Positions 8,944 through 17,516 of a DNA stretch of 64,000 nt are shown in pieces (position 1 is the first letter of the stretch; each line of letters opens with the position of its first letter). The position numbers and the translations under genes were made by a program. The notes under the pieces are model-generated. The model searched no databases. It was not told the DNA's origin and worked only from the letters and a program-made list of their open reading frames with translations. This DNA is from SZUA-430 sp964646885 (GTDB lineage: Bacteria > Pseudomonadota > Alphaproteobacteria > Micropepsales > Micropepsaceae), in assembly GCA_964646885.1 (NCBI GenBank), contig CAZYFM010000004.1:6498-70497 (forward strand). The letters run 5' to 3'.

Positions 8944-11519
8944 TTTGGCTCCGTAACGATGTTCACAATCCGGTTCGGCACGATAATGACCTTTTTGATC
9001 GCCCGTCCGTCAATGGCCTTGCGGACGTCGTCGCGGGCCAGCGCCGCCTCTTCGACGGCTTTTGAGGGCAAATCCTTGGCTAATTCTACTTCATCCCGGC
9101 GTTTACCGTCGATCTGAATCGCCAGTGTAACACTGTCCAGGCGTGTCAGTTCAGGGTCGGCCTTCGGCCAGGGCGCATGTACCGCCATGGTTGTCGAACC
9201 GAGCTTCTGCCAGCACTCCTCCGACAGGTGCGGCACCATCGGGTTGATCAGCATGGTCAGCGTTTCGAGCGCCTCTCGCATGACCCACTGGTCGCCGGCA
9301 TCTTTCGGTTCGAAGCTCGAGAGTGCGTTGATGAACTCGAACACGCGTGCGACGGCCTTGTTGAACCGGAACTTCTCGAGGTCCTCGGTGACGGCTTCGA
9401 TCGTGCGATGCGTCACGCGCCGGATGTCGGTCGCCTTTTTGTTCAGCGGGGCAGGGCAGGGGGCGCCGCGCGCCGGAAGCGACGGCAGGCTCTCGTCCAG
9501 CAGGCGCCAGACGCGTTGCACGAACCGCCAGGCGCCCTCGATGCCCGCTTCACTCCATTCTGAATCGCGCTCCGGCGGGGAGTCCGACATCATGAACCAG
9601 CGCGCCGCGTCGACACCGTACGTGTCTGCGACCGCCTCGGGCGGCACGACGTTCTTCTTGGACTTCGACATCTTTTCGACGGGACCAACCTCGACGGCGT
9701 AGTTGGCGCCGCGCTTGAGGAAAACACCGTCGCGCTTCTCCACCTGCTCGGGGAACAGCCACTTTCCGTCGGCGTCCTTGTAGGTCTCGTGCGTGATCAT
9801 GCCCTGCGTGAACAGCCCGGCGAACGGTTCGCTGAGGCCTGCATGCCCCGCCTTCTTCATGGCGCGCACGAAGAAGCGCGAATAGAGAAGGTGCAGGATC
9901 GCGTGCTCGATGCCGCCAATATACTGGTCAACCGGCAGCCAGTAGTTCACGGCCTCGGGATTGGTCGGACCATCGGCCTTTGAATCGCAGAACCGCGCAA
10001 AGTACCAGGAAGAGTCCACGAACGTATCCATGGTGTCCGTCTCGCGCCGCGCAGCCTTTCCGCAGCTGGGGCAGGAGACATTCTTCCAGGTCGGATGACG
10101 GTCGAGCGGATTGCCGGGCAGGTCGAACGTTGCATCCTCGGGCAGCTTGACGGGGAGGTCTTTCTCGGGAACGGGTACCGGTCCGCAGGCTTCGCAATGG
10201 ATGATCGGGATCGGGCAGCCCCAATAGCGTTGCCGACTGATGCCCCAGTCGCGCAGGCGATAGGTGATCGTCTTCTTGCCGACCCCCATGCCCTCCAGTT
10301 TCGCGATGACTTTCGCCTTGGCATCCTCGACGCCGAGACCATTGAGGAAGTCGGAATTGGCGAGCAGGCCGTCGCCCACATAGGCCTCGTTGCCAACCGA
10401 AAATCCGGATGCGGCCTCGCCGGCCGGAATGACGACCGGCAGCACGGGAAGATTGTATTTCCTTGCGAAATCGAGGTCGCGCTGGTCATGCGCGGGACAG
10501 CCGAAAATCGCACCGAGGCCATAATCCATCAGCACGAAATTCGCCACGTAGACCGGCAGCAGCTTGCCCTCGACGAACGGGTGCTTCGCCCTCAGTCCCG
10601 TGTCGAACCCCATTTTCTCGGCCGCTTCAATGGCCGCGGCTGTCGTTCCGATGCGCTTGCACTCGGTGATGAAGGACGCGAGCGCAGGATTGGATTTCGA
10701 CAGGTCCTGAGCGATCGGGTGGTCAGGAGAGATCGCACAGAAACTTGCGCCAAACAGCGTGTCGGGACGCGTCGTGAAGATCTCGAGCGACGTGTGCTTC
10801 TTGTCCGTCAGTGCGAAGGTGACCCGCGCGCCTTCCGAGCGTCCGATCCAGTTGCGCTGCATCAGCCGGACCTTGTCCGGCCAGCGATCAAGCGTATCGA
10901 TGGCCTCGAGCAGTTCTTCGGCCATGTCCGAAATGCGCAGGAACCACTGCGTCAGCTTTCGCTGCTCCACGAGCGCGCCCGAGCGCCAGCCGCGTCCGTC
11001 GACAACCTGCTCGTTGGCGAGCACGGTGTTGTCGACCGGATCCCAGTTGACGTTGGACTCCTTGCGCGCGACCAGCCCGAGGCGCAGGAAGTCCAGGAAC
11101 ATCTTCTGCTGGTGCCTGTAGTAGGTAGGATCGCAGGTCGCGAACTCTCGGCTCCAGTCAATCGAGAGGCCCAGCAGCTTGAGCTGGGACTTCATGGTCT
11201 CGATGTTGGCATAGGTCCATTGCGCCGGATGGGACTTCTGCTCCATGGCGGCGTTTTCGGCCGGCATGCCGAACGCGTCCCAGCCCATGGGATGCAGGAC
11301 ATTGAAACCCATGGCGCGCTTGAAGCGGGCGACCACGTCACCCATCACATAGTTGCGGCCGTGACCGATATGGATGCGCCCGGACGGGTAGGGGAACATG
11401 TCGAGCACGTAGTACTTGGGCTTGTTCCGGTCGATGCGCGCTTCGAAGACCCGGGACTCGTCCCAGGCCTGCTGCCACTTGGGTTCAACTTCGCGTGCGT
11501 TGTAGCGCGACATCTGCAA
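8940..11519 (-). CDS. leuS: Leucine--tRNA ligase
   Basis: A class I aminoacyl-tRNA synthetase that charges tRNA-Leu. The 859-residue length is typical. The HIGH motif is at 50-53 within PYPSGRIHIGHGRNYVMGD, and KMSKS lies near residue 625 in EKMSKSKKNVV. Between them are the editing domain (FTTRPDTLFGASF) and a zinc-type insertion with CxxC pairs (HCEACGPVPVPEK, CPSCGKAARRE). The ATG at 11519 is followed two codons later by another ATG. It leads the leuS-lptE-holA group. Confidence 0.97.
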   Translation of the reverse strand: MQMSRYNAREVEPKWQQAWDESRVFEARIDRNKPKYYVLDMFPYPSGRIHIGHGRNYVMGDVVARFKRAMGFNVLHPMGWDAFGMPAENAAMEQKSHPAQWTYANIETMKSQLKLLGLSIDWSREFATCDPTYYRHQQKMFLDFLRLGLVARKESNVNWDPVDNTVLANEQVVDGRGWRSGALVEQRKLTQWFLRISDMAEELLEAIDTLDRWPDKVRLMQRNWIGRSEGARVTFALTDKKHTSLEIFTTRPDTLFGASFCAISPDHPIAQDLSKSNPALASFITECKRIGTTAAAIEAAEKMGFDTGLRAKHPFVEGKLLPVYVANFVLMDYGLGAIFGCPAHDQRDLDFARKYNLPVLPVVIPAGEAASGFSVGNEAYVGDGLLANSDFLNGLGVEDAKAKVIAKLEGMGVGKKTITYRLRDWGISRQRYWGCPIPIIHCEACGPVPVPEKDLPVKLPEDATFDLPGNPLDRHPTWKNVSCPSCGKAARRETDTMDTFVDSSWYFARFCDSKADGPTNPEAVNYWLPVDQYIGGIEHAILHLLYSRFFVRAMKKAGHAGLSEPFAGLFTQGMITHETYKDADGKWLFPEQVEKRDGVFLKRGANYAVEVGPVEKMSKSKKNVVPPEAVADTYGVDAARWFMMSDSPPERDSEWSEAGIEGAWRFVQRVWRLLDESLPSLPARGAPCPAPLNKKATDIRRVTHRTIEAVTEDLEKFRFNKAVARVFEFINALSSFEPKDAGDQWVMREALETLTMLINPMVPHLSEECWQKLGSTTMAVHAPWPKADPELTRLDSVTLAIQIDGKRRDEVELAKDLPSKAVEEAALARDDVRKAIDGRAIKKVIIVPNRIVNIVTEPK

Positions 11520-11614
11520 TATCCGTTTCGCTGTGTGTGTCAGTCTCTGACAGGACCGTTACACGAAGTTTACCAGCGCAGGACGGCGATTACAGAAGCG
11601 GCATCGGGCCGCGC

Positions 11615-12136
11615 CTACTCCGACTGGATCTTGAGCTGGCGCGCCCTGTCGAGGATGACGTTCTCGAGCTTCGTCACCGTCTCGGGGTCAACAGCAGCCG
11701 TGGCCCACTCGCCCGTCGGCTTCTTTGCTTCCTTGAAGATCGAGACGCGAACAGCCTCGGCGCGAAGGCGGGTGTCGAGGATGAAGACGGAAACCTTCAG
11801 TCGCTCGTTGGGAGTGGAGGGCGGCGTATACCAGCCGGTCTTGATGATGCCGGCAAACGGATCGGTTTGCTCCATCGGCATGAATGAAAGGGAGTCGAGG
11901 CTGGCACGCCAGAGATAGGCATTGACCGCCACGCCCTTCTTGTCTTCCGCCTTCAGTCCCGAACTGCTGTCGCTGCTCCCGCCACCAAACCAGCCAAACA
12001 CGCCGCTGTCGCCACTTTCCTTGGAGGACGGGGCAGGCGGCGGCACGTCTGCCGTGGGCTGCGGCTTTTCGGGGTCAGACCCGCAACCGGACAGGACAGC
12101 GGCGGCAAGGAGAACGGAAAGCAGCTTGGTTTTCAT
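11615..12136 (-). CDS. DUF3576 domain-containing lipoprotein
   Basis: The ATG at 12136 gives a 173-residue lipoprotein: MKTKLLSVLLAAAVLSGCGS, with lipobox LSGC. A Pro/Ser/Gly-rich linker follows, then the DUF3576 domain with motifs VNAYLWRASLDSLSFMPMEQTDPFAGIIKTGWY. The family is common upstream of leuS in Alphaproteobacteria and is of unknown function, possibly linked to outer-membrane assembly by context (lptE nearby). A GTG at 12160 is in frame but would disrupt the signal peptide. Confidence 0.85.
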   Translation of the reverse strand: MKTKLLSVLLAAAVLSGCGSDPEKPQPTADVPPPAPSSKESGDSGVFGWFGGGSSDSSSGLKAEDKKGVAVNAYLWRASLDSLSFMPMEQTDPFAGIIKTGWYTPPSTPNERLKVSVFILDTRLRAEAVRVSIFKEAKKPTGEWATAAVDPETVTKLENVILDRARQLKIQSE

Positions 12137-12453
12137 GGGCAACGCTCGGATCTGGGGCACCGGACAAGGTGAACGGGCCGCCGGCTTCTGGCCCGCGGCA
12201 GGCCGCTTTATACGCGAACGCTTGATCGTGCAGCAATCGTGGCGCGCGTTAAATTTGCTGTTTTTGTGCGACCGCCATCAAATCCGCGCAGGCCCTTCGC
12301 CATGAAACCAGCAGTAAGCATGAAACGGCAGCGCCACAGTGCAGGTGCGAACTTTTCGGCCAGGGATCAAATGCTTGACCGGGCTTGCGAATTGCCGTCT
12401 TTTCCCTGTCGGGGGACCAGTTGGTTTTTTCTGTTTCGTTTGAAGGGCTCCTC
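12137..12453. other. Divergent intergenic region before the porins
   Basis: About 317 bp without a gene. It holds the candidate minus-strand promoter at 12207-12236. On the plus strand, TTGACC at 12375-12380 is a possible -35 but has no good -10 at the right spacing. CATGAAAC occurs twice near 12301 and 12319. GAAGGG near 12442 could serve as ribosome binding site of the porin at 12454. Confidence 0.4.
12207..12236 (-). promoter_or_regulatory. Candidate sigma-70 promoter for the DUF3576-leuS group
   Basis: On the minus strand, TTGCTG (12236-12231) is followed after 18 bp by TATAAA (12212-12207), about 70 bp upstream of the DUF3576 ATG. The boxes fit a housekeeping promoter moderately well. 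Confidence 0.4.
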
Positions 12454-13740
12454 ATGACCCGTTTTCTGCAGGCCGCTACAGCAGTTTCGTTCCTCGCGTT
12501 GACCGCGCCAGCAATGGCAAGCGAGTGGACGTTTGACTGGGGCGGACAGGCCAATCTGTCGTCCTATGGCATCGACCAGGAAGAAATCCCGTCGAACGAG
12601 CTGAACGATTTCGGCTTTGCGGCAGAGGGCAAGGTCTGGGGTCGCGTCAAGACGGTGACCGACAGCGGCGTGGAATACGGAATTCGGGGACAGCTCCGCT
12701 TCCAGTCCAGCGAGCATGAATTCTCGAACGACCAGATCCATGGTGCCCCTGAAATTGTCGACGAGGTCTGGCTGTATGTGCAGACGGCGTTCGGCCGCCT
12801 GACCATGGGCCTGGAGGATGGCGCCGCGGATAGCGCCGGCATCTTTTCGCCCACGGTGTCCGAGATCAACCGACTGGACGACGCGCGCGCATTCCCGCTT
12901 CAGAATCCGCTGGCCGACAGCTTCAATGCCTATGCGCCCAACGGGGCCCATATCCGCACGGACCTCAACGCATCCGGCGACGCCCTCAAGATCATCTATT
13001 ACTCGCCGCGCCTGATTGGCATCCAGTTGTCGGCGTCCTACACGCCTGAACTCACGCGTGGCGTGAACGACCTGTTCAATGCGGAAGACGAGGCCGACAA
13101 GCAGGGCAACATCTGGGAAGTTGGTGTCAACTACCAGGGCTCGCTCAGCGCCTTCGATGTCGGCTTCTACGCAGGCTACGTCGCGGGCTACAACGAGAAC
13201 CCGACAACGCGGACCGTGTCCTACGTGGCAGCGCTTCCGGCCCTGACGACGGTGAATTCGTTTGCCTTCGAACCGGGTGACCTCGAGGAATGGGGCTTCG
13301 GCGCCCAGGTGGCATATGAAGGGCTCAAGCTCGGTGGTTCCTACCGCGTCACCAACGTGGCGGGTGGGGCAGGCCTCGCCGATGGCGGTGCTGTGTCCGT
13401 TGGCTGCGCTTCGCTCGCCGGTTGTGTTCTCCCGGACAATCACACAACCACCTGGGGTGCAGGCGCGACCTACGAAACGGGTCCGTGGCGCATCGGGGCT
13501 GAATACGTTAACCTCGAGGAAGAGCTCCCGAGCGGCGCTCTGGCAAGCGGCCTGACACAGAATGCGGAAGGCTGGGCCGGAGCGATCGGTTACGAGTTCG
13601 ACGAGAACGCGCGCATCGTCGCCGGTTACCAACACTACAGTTACGAGGGCCCCGGAGGCACTTGTGTAGCGGGTGTCACGCCCGTGTGTGATACGCTCGA
13701 CGCCAACCTGGGTTATCTTCAGACTTCGATATCGTTCTGA
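12454..13740 (+). CDS. Porin (outer-membrane beta-barrel), first of a tandem pair
   Basis: The ATG at 12454 is preceded by AAGGG and opens a clear signal peptide, MTRFLQAATAVSFLALTAPA, cleaved near AMA-SEW. The mature protein (428 residues in all) alternates aromatic/hydrophobic strands with short turns and ends in Phe, the usual C-terminal signature for BAM-dependent insertion. Motifs such as LTMGLEDGAAD and DEVWLYVQTAFG match Gram-negative porins. The final strands contain a Cys pair (GTCVAGVTPVCDT) also present in the downstream paralogue. Substrate unknown. Confidence 0.85.
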   Translation: MTRFLQAATAVSFLALTAPAMASEWTFDWGGQANLSSYGIDQEEIPSNELNDFGFAAEGKVWGRVKTVTDSGVEYGIRGQLRFQSSEHEFSNDQIHGAPEIVDEVWLYVQTAFGRLTMGLEDGAADSAGIFSPTVSEINRLDDARAFPLQNPLADSFNAYAPNGAHIRTDLNASGDALKIIYYSPRLIGIQLSASYTPELTRGVNDLFNAEDEADKQGNIWEVGVNYQGSLSAFDVGFYAGYVAGYNENPTTRTVSYVAALPALTTVNSFAFEPGDLEEWGFGAQVAYEGLKLGGSYRVTNVAGGAGLADGGAVSVGCASLAGCVLPDNHTTTWGAGATYETGPWRIGAEYVNLEEELPSGALASGLTQNAEGWAGAIGYEFDENARIVAGYQHYSYEGPGGTCVAGVTPVCDTLDANLGYLQTSISF

Positions 13741-13767
13741 AGCTGCCGACCTGTTGAGTGACGCCTG

Positions 13768-14991
13768 ATGAAAAGTCTTGCCCGTCTCACCCTGACGACC
13801 GCACTGGCTTCGGCCGCTGCGATCACGCCTGCGTTCGCGGAAGGCTCTGACACCGTCATCCTGCGCCTGAATGGTCACGTGAGCGCGGTGGCTGCCGTCG
13901 TCGACCAGTCGAACATGGATGGGTTGGACGAGGGTGTGCTCGCAATCGACTCCGGACTGAGCGGCTCGCTCTCGATGCCTCTGGATGGCGGCGGCGAGAT
14001 CGGCGCGCGCGCCGCGCTGGACATCGACTATGCGTCGAACTTCGACTCCTTCCTGAACGACGCCGGTGCCTCCAACGTGCTGGAGGAAGCCTGGATTTAC
14101 TGGGACTCTTCCGTCGGTCGTTTCCAGATGGGTCTGCAGGATGGCGCGGCCGACATTCTCGGCCTGTCGGTTCCTTCGGTGACCCGCAGCATCCGCGTCG
14201 ACAACCCGGAAGTCTTCCTGCTTGGATATCCTTGCAGCGCCTTCTGCGGTTCTGACCCGCAGGAGCCCGGCAGCCTCTTCAGTCCGAACGGCATGCAGCT
14301 GCGTTCCGACATTCACGGCTCCGATGACTATCTGAAGGTCATGTATGTGTCGCCGGATCTCTCCGGTCTGCACCTCGCAGTGTCTTACGCGCCGGATGGA
14401 ACCCGTGACCCGGGAAGTCTCTTTGGCGACGACGAGATCAACGAGCAGGCAAATGTCTGGGACTTCGCAGCCAACTATCTGCGCACGGTCGGAGAGCTCG
14501 ATCTGGGACTGTCCGTTGGCTACGTGACCGGCGAGAACGTCAACAATTCCTCACCCGGCTTCTTTGGCGATCTGGAAGAGTGGGGCGCGGCCGCAAAGCT
14601 TGGCTATCGCGAATGGACCCTCGGCGCAGCCTTCCGGCAGACGAACGTGGCCGGCGGAGGTCCCGTGACACAGGGCTTCTTCGCCAACGTCTATGAAGAT
14701 CTGTACACGGACATCTGGAGCGTGGGCGTCACCTGGGAGTCTGGCCCATGGATGTTCGGCGCCAATTATGTCACCGCCGAGTCCGAGCTTCCCTTCTCGC
14801 GCGAGCAGACGGGCGACGGCCTGCAGTTCGCCGGTGCCTACACCTTCAACGAAAACTGGCGCGTGTCCGCGGGCTACCAGCACTTTGAGTTTGAAGGGCC
14901 GGTCGGAGACTGCTTCACGGACTCAGGCGGATTTGGCTGCGACACGCTCGACGGAAATGTTGGCTACGTCGAGACCACGTTCAGCTTCTAG
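13768..14991 (+). CDS. Porin (outer-membrane beta-barrel), second of a tandem pair
   Basis: A 407-residue precursor with signal peptide MKSLARLTLTTALASAAAIT and cleavage near AFA-EGS. It is paralogous to the preceding porin: FQMGLQDGAADI, DLEEWGAAAKLGY, YQHFEFEGP and the terminal Cys pair before CDTLDGNVGYVETTFSF align closely. It ends in Phe, as expected for an outer-membrane barrel. It lies only 27 bp after its paralogue, so the two are probably one transcript from a tandem duplication. Its TAG stop lies in a CTAG shared with the convergent ThiE-like gene. Confidence 0.85.
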   Translation: MKSLARLTLTTALASAAAITPAFAEGSDTVILRLNGHVSAVAAVVDQSNMDGLDEGVLAIDSGLSGSLSMPLDGGGEIGARAALDIDYASNFDSFLNDAGASNVLEEAWIYWDSSVGRFQMGLQDGAADILGLSVPSVTRSIRVDNPEVFLLGYPCSAFCGSDPQEPGSLFSPNGMQLRSDIHGSDDYLKVMYVSPDLSGLHLAVSYAPDGTRDPGSLFGDDEINEQANVWDFAANYLRTVGELDLGLSVGYVTGENVNNSSPGFFGDLEEWGAAAKLGYREWTLGAAFRQTNVAGGGPVTQGFFANVYEDLYTDIWSVGVTWESGPWMFGANYVTAESELPFSREQTGDGLQFAGAYTFNENWRVSAGYQHFEFEGPVGDCFTDSGGFGCDTLDGNVGYVETTFSF

Positions 14992-15635
14992 CTTTTCTTG
15001 CCGGTGGCTTGCCCGATCCAGCCACGTATGAGGGCAATACCCCGTAGGGGCAGGTGAACGACACGCATGACCCGCGCCCCATCGATCCCGCCAAGCGCAT
15101 GGACAGGAACCCGGCTGGCTACCGCCAGGGCGGCAAACCGTGTCGTTCCAAGCGTCTGCGCTCCCGGATGACTGCCGGTGGCAAACAGCGGCGAAACGAG
15201 CAGCAGGTCAGGCTTCAGCTGGTTCGCCCGTGCAATGCTGTCCGCACCGTGAGCAGAGGTTGACACGATCCAGCGCGGGTTCATGCGCCGAAGTCCGGGC
15301 ACGCGCGACGCAGCGCGTTCGGGAACATGGATTCCCTCAGCTCCGATCCGCACGGCCAACCGGGGATCATCGGAAACCAGCAACATGACGCCACGCCGGC
15401 GACAGCTCGCGCGCAGCGCAAGTGCAAGCCTCTCGCGCTCGTCATTGTCCCGGTGCCGGACAATGACAGCACTGCCCCGTGGAAGAGCTTCAACGGCTTC
15501 CACCCAGTGGGCAGCAACATTTTCGTCGGTCATGAGGACAAGCCCGGCGACCCTTTGGCCGCGCCCGCGGGCGTTGAGCCGTCGAGCCATTCGTGCAAGA
15601 TTCTGCCTGTCCTCAAGGATCTGCCTGTCGCTCAT
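14988..15635 (-). CDS. Thiamine phosphate synthase-like protein (ThiE/TenI family)
   Basis: A TIM-barrel protein of about 215 residues with ThiE-like motifs: VLMTDENV near the start, EGIHVPERA, VSTSAHGADSIARANQLKPDLLLVSPLF and VHALGGI. True ThiE joins HMP-PP and HET-P to give thiamine phosphate. The HxGQ motif of classical ThiE is here IHVPE, so a TenI-like role is possible. The start is either ATG 15635 or ATG 15647; both overlap the divergent YggS gene. No other thiamine gene or TPP riboswitch is nearby. Confidence 0.75.
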   Translation of the reverse strand: MSDRQILEDRQNLARMARRLNARGRGQRVAGLVLMTDENVAAHWVEAVEALPRGSAVIVRHRDNDERERLALALRASCRRRGVMLLVSDDPRLAVRIGAEGIHVPERAASRVPGLRRMNPRWIVSTSAHGADSIARANQLKPDLLLVSPLFATGSHPGAQTLGTTRFAALAVASRVPVHALGGIDGARVMRVVHLPLRGIALIRGWIGQATGKKS

Positions 15636-16329
15636 GGGTCCATCCATAACAGCATCGGAAATTGCCGCAAACCTCGGCGCCATCAGGTCCCGGATCGCAA
15701 GGGCCGCCAGCCTGGCGGATCGCAATCCGGGCGATGTGAAACTGATTGCGGTCAGCAAGACCCACGGCGTGGACTCAGTCCTTGCAGCCATGTCGGCGGG
15801 CCAGCATGTGTTCGGCGAAAACCGCGTCCAGGAAGCAGCGTCCAAGTTTCCCGAACTGCGCACGTCGGCCGCGCAGCCCTTCGAACTGCATCTGATCGGA
15901 CCGCTTCAGTCCAACAAGGTACGCGAGGCGCTGTCCTTGTTCGACGTGATCCACACGCTGGATCGGCCGAGCCTCGCCGAAGCACTGAGGAAGGAAGTGG
16001 ACAGGGCAGGGCGCTGTCCCCGCCTGTACATCCAGGTGAACACCGGAGAAGAGCCGCAGAAGGCAGGCATCCTTCCCGATGAGGCGCTTGCGTTCATCGA
16101 CCGCTGCAGGGACGAGTGGAAGCTGCCTGTGTCGGGCCTGATGTGCATACCGCCTGTGGAAGACCAGCCTGCACCGCATTTTGCCTTCCTTGCCCGGTTG
16201 GCACGTCAGGCGGGACTGTCTGAGTTGAGCATGGGCATGAGCGGCGATTTCGAGGCCGCAATCGCGCTCGGCGCGACCTGCATCAGGGTCGGCAGCGCCA
16301 TCTTTGGAGAGCGTGCTGCCGCCGCCTGA
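15634..16329 (+). CDS. YggS family pyridoxal phosphate-binding protein (PLP homeostasis)
   Basis: A 231-residue alanine-racemase-fold protein of the YggS/PLPBP family, which buffers PLP and affects amino-acid metabolism without a known catalytic activity. The PLP lysine is in KLIAVSKTHGVD. Other signatures are FGENRVQEAASK, ELHLIGPLQSNKVR, YIQVNTGEEPQKAG and LSMGMSGDFEAAI-LGAT-IRVGSAIFG. The ATG shares a CATG tetramer with the divergent ThiE-like start, so each gene's upstream signals must lie inside the other. Confidence 0.93.
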   Translation: MGPSITASEIAANLGAIRSRIARAASLADRNPGDVKLIAVSKTHGVDSVLAAMSAGQHVFGENRVQEAASKFPELRTSAAQPFELHLIGPLQSNKVREALSLFDVIHTLDRPSLAEALRKEVDRAGRCPRLYIQVNTGEEPQKAGILPDEALAFIDRCRDEWKLPVSGLMCIPPVEDQPAPHFAFLARLARQAGLSELSMGMSGDFEAAIALGATCIRVGSAIFGERAAAA

Positions 16330-16484
16330 CAGGGCCGCAGCGCTGCCACCATACATCGCACCGGGACCCGGCCATGTCCCTTACATCTGCCGGACGCCGT
16401 TGATATTGTGCCGCCCGAATTTCGATGGGCCGCAGCGCGCGTTGCAGAACGCGCCTGCTGTACGGAACCCGAAGGAGAGATCGA

Positions 16485-17516
16485 ATGAAGGCTCTTGTGA
16501 AGTCGCGCGCGGAACCTGGCCTCTGGCTGGCAGATGTCCCCGAGCCCGAGATGGGCATCAATGACGTGATGATCCGCGTTCTGCGAACCGGCATCTGCGG
16601 GACGGACCTTCACATCTACAATTGGGACGCCTGGGCGCAGAAGACCATCCCGGTACCGCTCGTCGTGGGCCATGAGTTCGTGGGCGAGATCGTTGATGTC
16701 GGATCAAACGTCACCGACTACCGCAAGGGTGAGATCGTCAGCGGGGAAGGCCACATCGTCTGCGGTCGCTGCCGCAATTGCATGGCGGGCCGCTATCACA
16801 TGTGCGCGAATACGAGCGGCGTCGGCGTCAACCGTACGGGAGCCTTCGCGGAGTACATCTCCCTGCCGATGACGAACATCTGGCATCACCATGAAGGCAT
16901 CGACCTCGACGTTGCCTCGATCTTCGACCCGTTCGGCAACGCGGTTCACACGGCCCTGCAGTTCCCGGTTCTCGGCGAAGATGTTCTGATTACCGGCGCC
17001 GGCCCGATCGGGATCATGGCCGCGGCCGTGGTACGCCAGGCGGGCGCACGATATGTCGTGATCACGGACATGAACGAGCCGCGCCTCGAACTCGCGCGCC
17101 GCATGAAGGTGGATCTCGCCGTGAACGTGAAGGAAATGTCCGTTGCCGACGCCCAGAAGAAGCTCGGCATGCGCGAAGGCTTTGACGTCGGTCTCGAAAT
17201 GTCGGGCAATCCGTCGGCCTTCCGCGACATGCTGGCGAACATGTGCCACGGCGGGCGCATCGCGATGCTGGGAATTCCGTCGGCAGACATGTCGATCGAC
17301 TGGAACAAGGTCATCTTCAACATGCTCACCATCAAGGGCATCTATGGCCGCGAGATGTATGAGACCTGGTACAAGATGTCGGTTCTCGTGCAGTCCGGCC
17401 TCGACATCTCGCCGGTGATCACGCACCGCTTTCACTACACCGACTTCGAGAAGGGTTTCGCTGCGATGCGCACGGGAAGCTCGGGCAAGGTGGTTCTGAA
17501 GTGGGCTGACCTCTGA
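16485..17516 (+). CDS. tdh: L-threonine 3-dehydrogenase
   Basis: Oxidises L-threonine to 2-amino-3-ketobutyrate with NAD+. The ATG at 16485 has AAGGAGAG just upstream; the protein is 343 residues. Zinc-dependent medium-chain dehydrogenase features: catalytic zinc ligands C38 (GICGTD) and H63-E64 (GHEFVGE), structural zinc cysteines C93, C96, C99 and C107, and the Rossmann motif GAGPIG near 171. The stop overlaps the kbl start (TGATG), giving the two-step threonine-to-glycine operon tdh-kbl. Confidence 0.97.
   Translation: MKALVKSRAEPGLWLADVPEPEMGINDVMIRVLRTGICGTDLHIYNWDAWAQKTIPVPLVVGHEFVGEIVDVGSNVTDYRKGEIVSGEGHIVCGRCRNCMAGRYHMCANTSGVGVNRTGAFAEYISLPMTNIWHHHEGIDLDVASIFDPFGNAVHTALQFPVLGEDVLITGAGPIGIMAAAVVRQAGARYVVITDMNEPRLELARRMKVDLAVNVKEMSVADAQKKLGMREGFDVGLEMSGNPSAFRDMLANMCHGGRIAMLGIPSADMSIDWNKVIFNMLTIKGIYGREMYETWYKMSVLVQSGLDISPVITHRFHYTDFEKGFAAMRTGSSGKVVLKWADL

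Noticed and set aside
10095..11918. Plus-strand open frame of 607 codons opposite leuS
   Set aside because: Shadow of leuS caused by high GC in third codon positions; no domain, no ribosome binding site, and it runs into the DUF3576 gene.
12301..12330. Two CATGAAAC motifs upstream of the first porin as further parS-like sites
   Set aside because: Only the half-site matches; the CAC core and GANTC half present in the mnmE-mnmG copies are missing.
12367..14373. Minus-strand open frame of 668 codons across both porins
   Set aside because: It crosses two clear signal-peptide-bearing porin genes and their spacer, and has compositionally shadow-like sequence.
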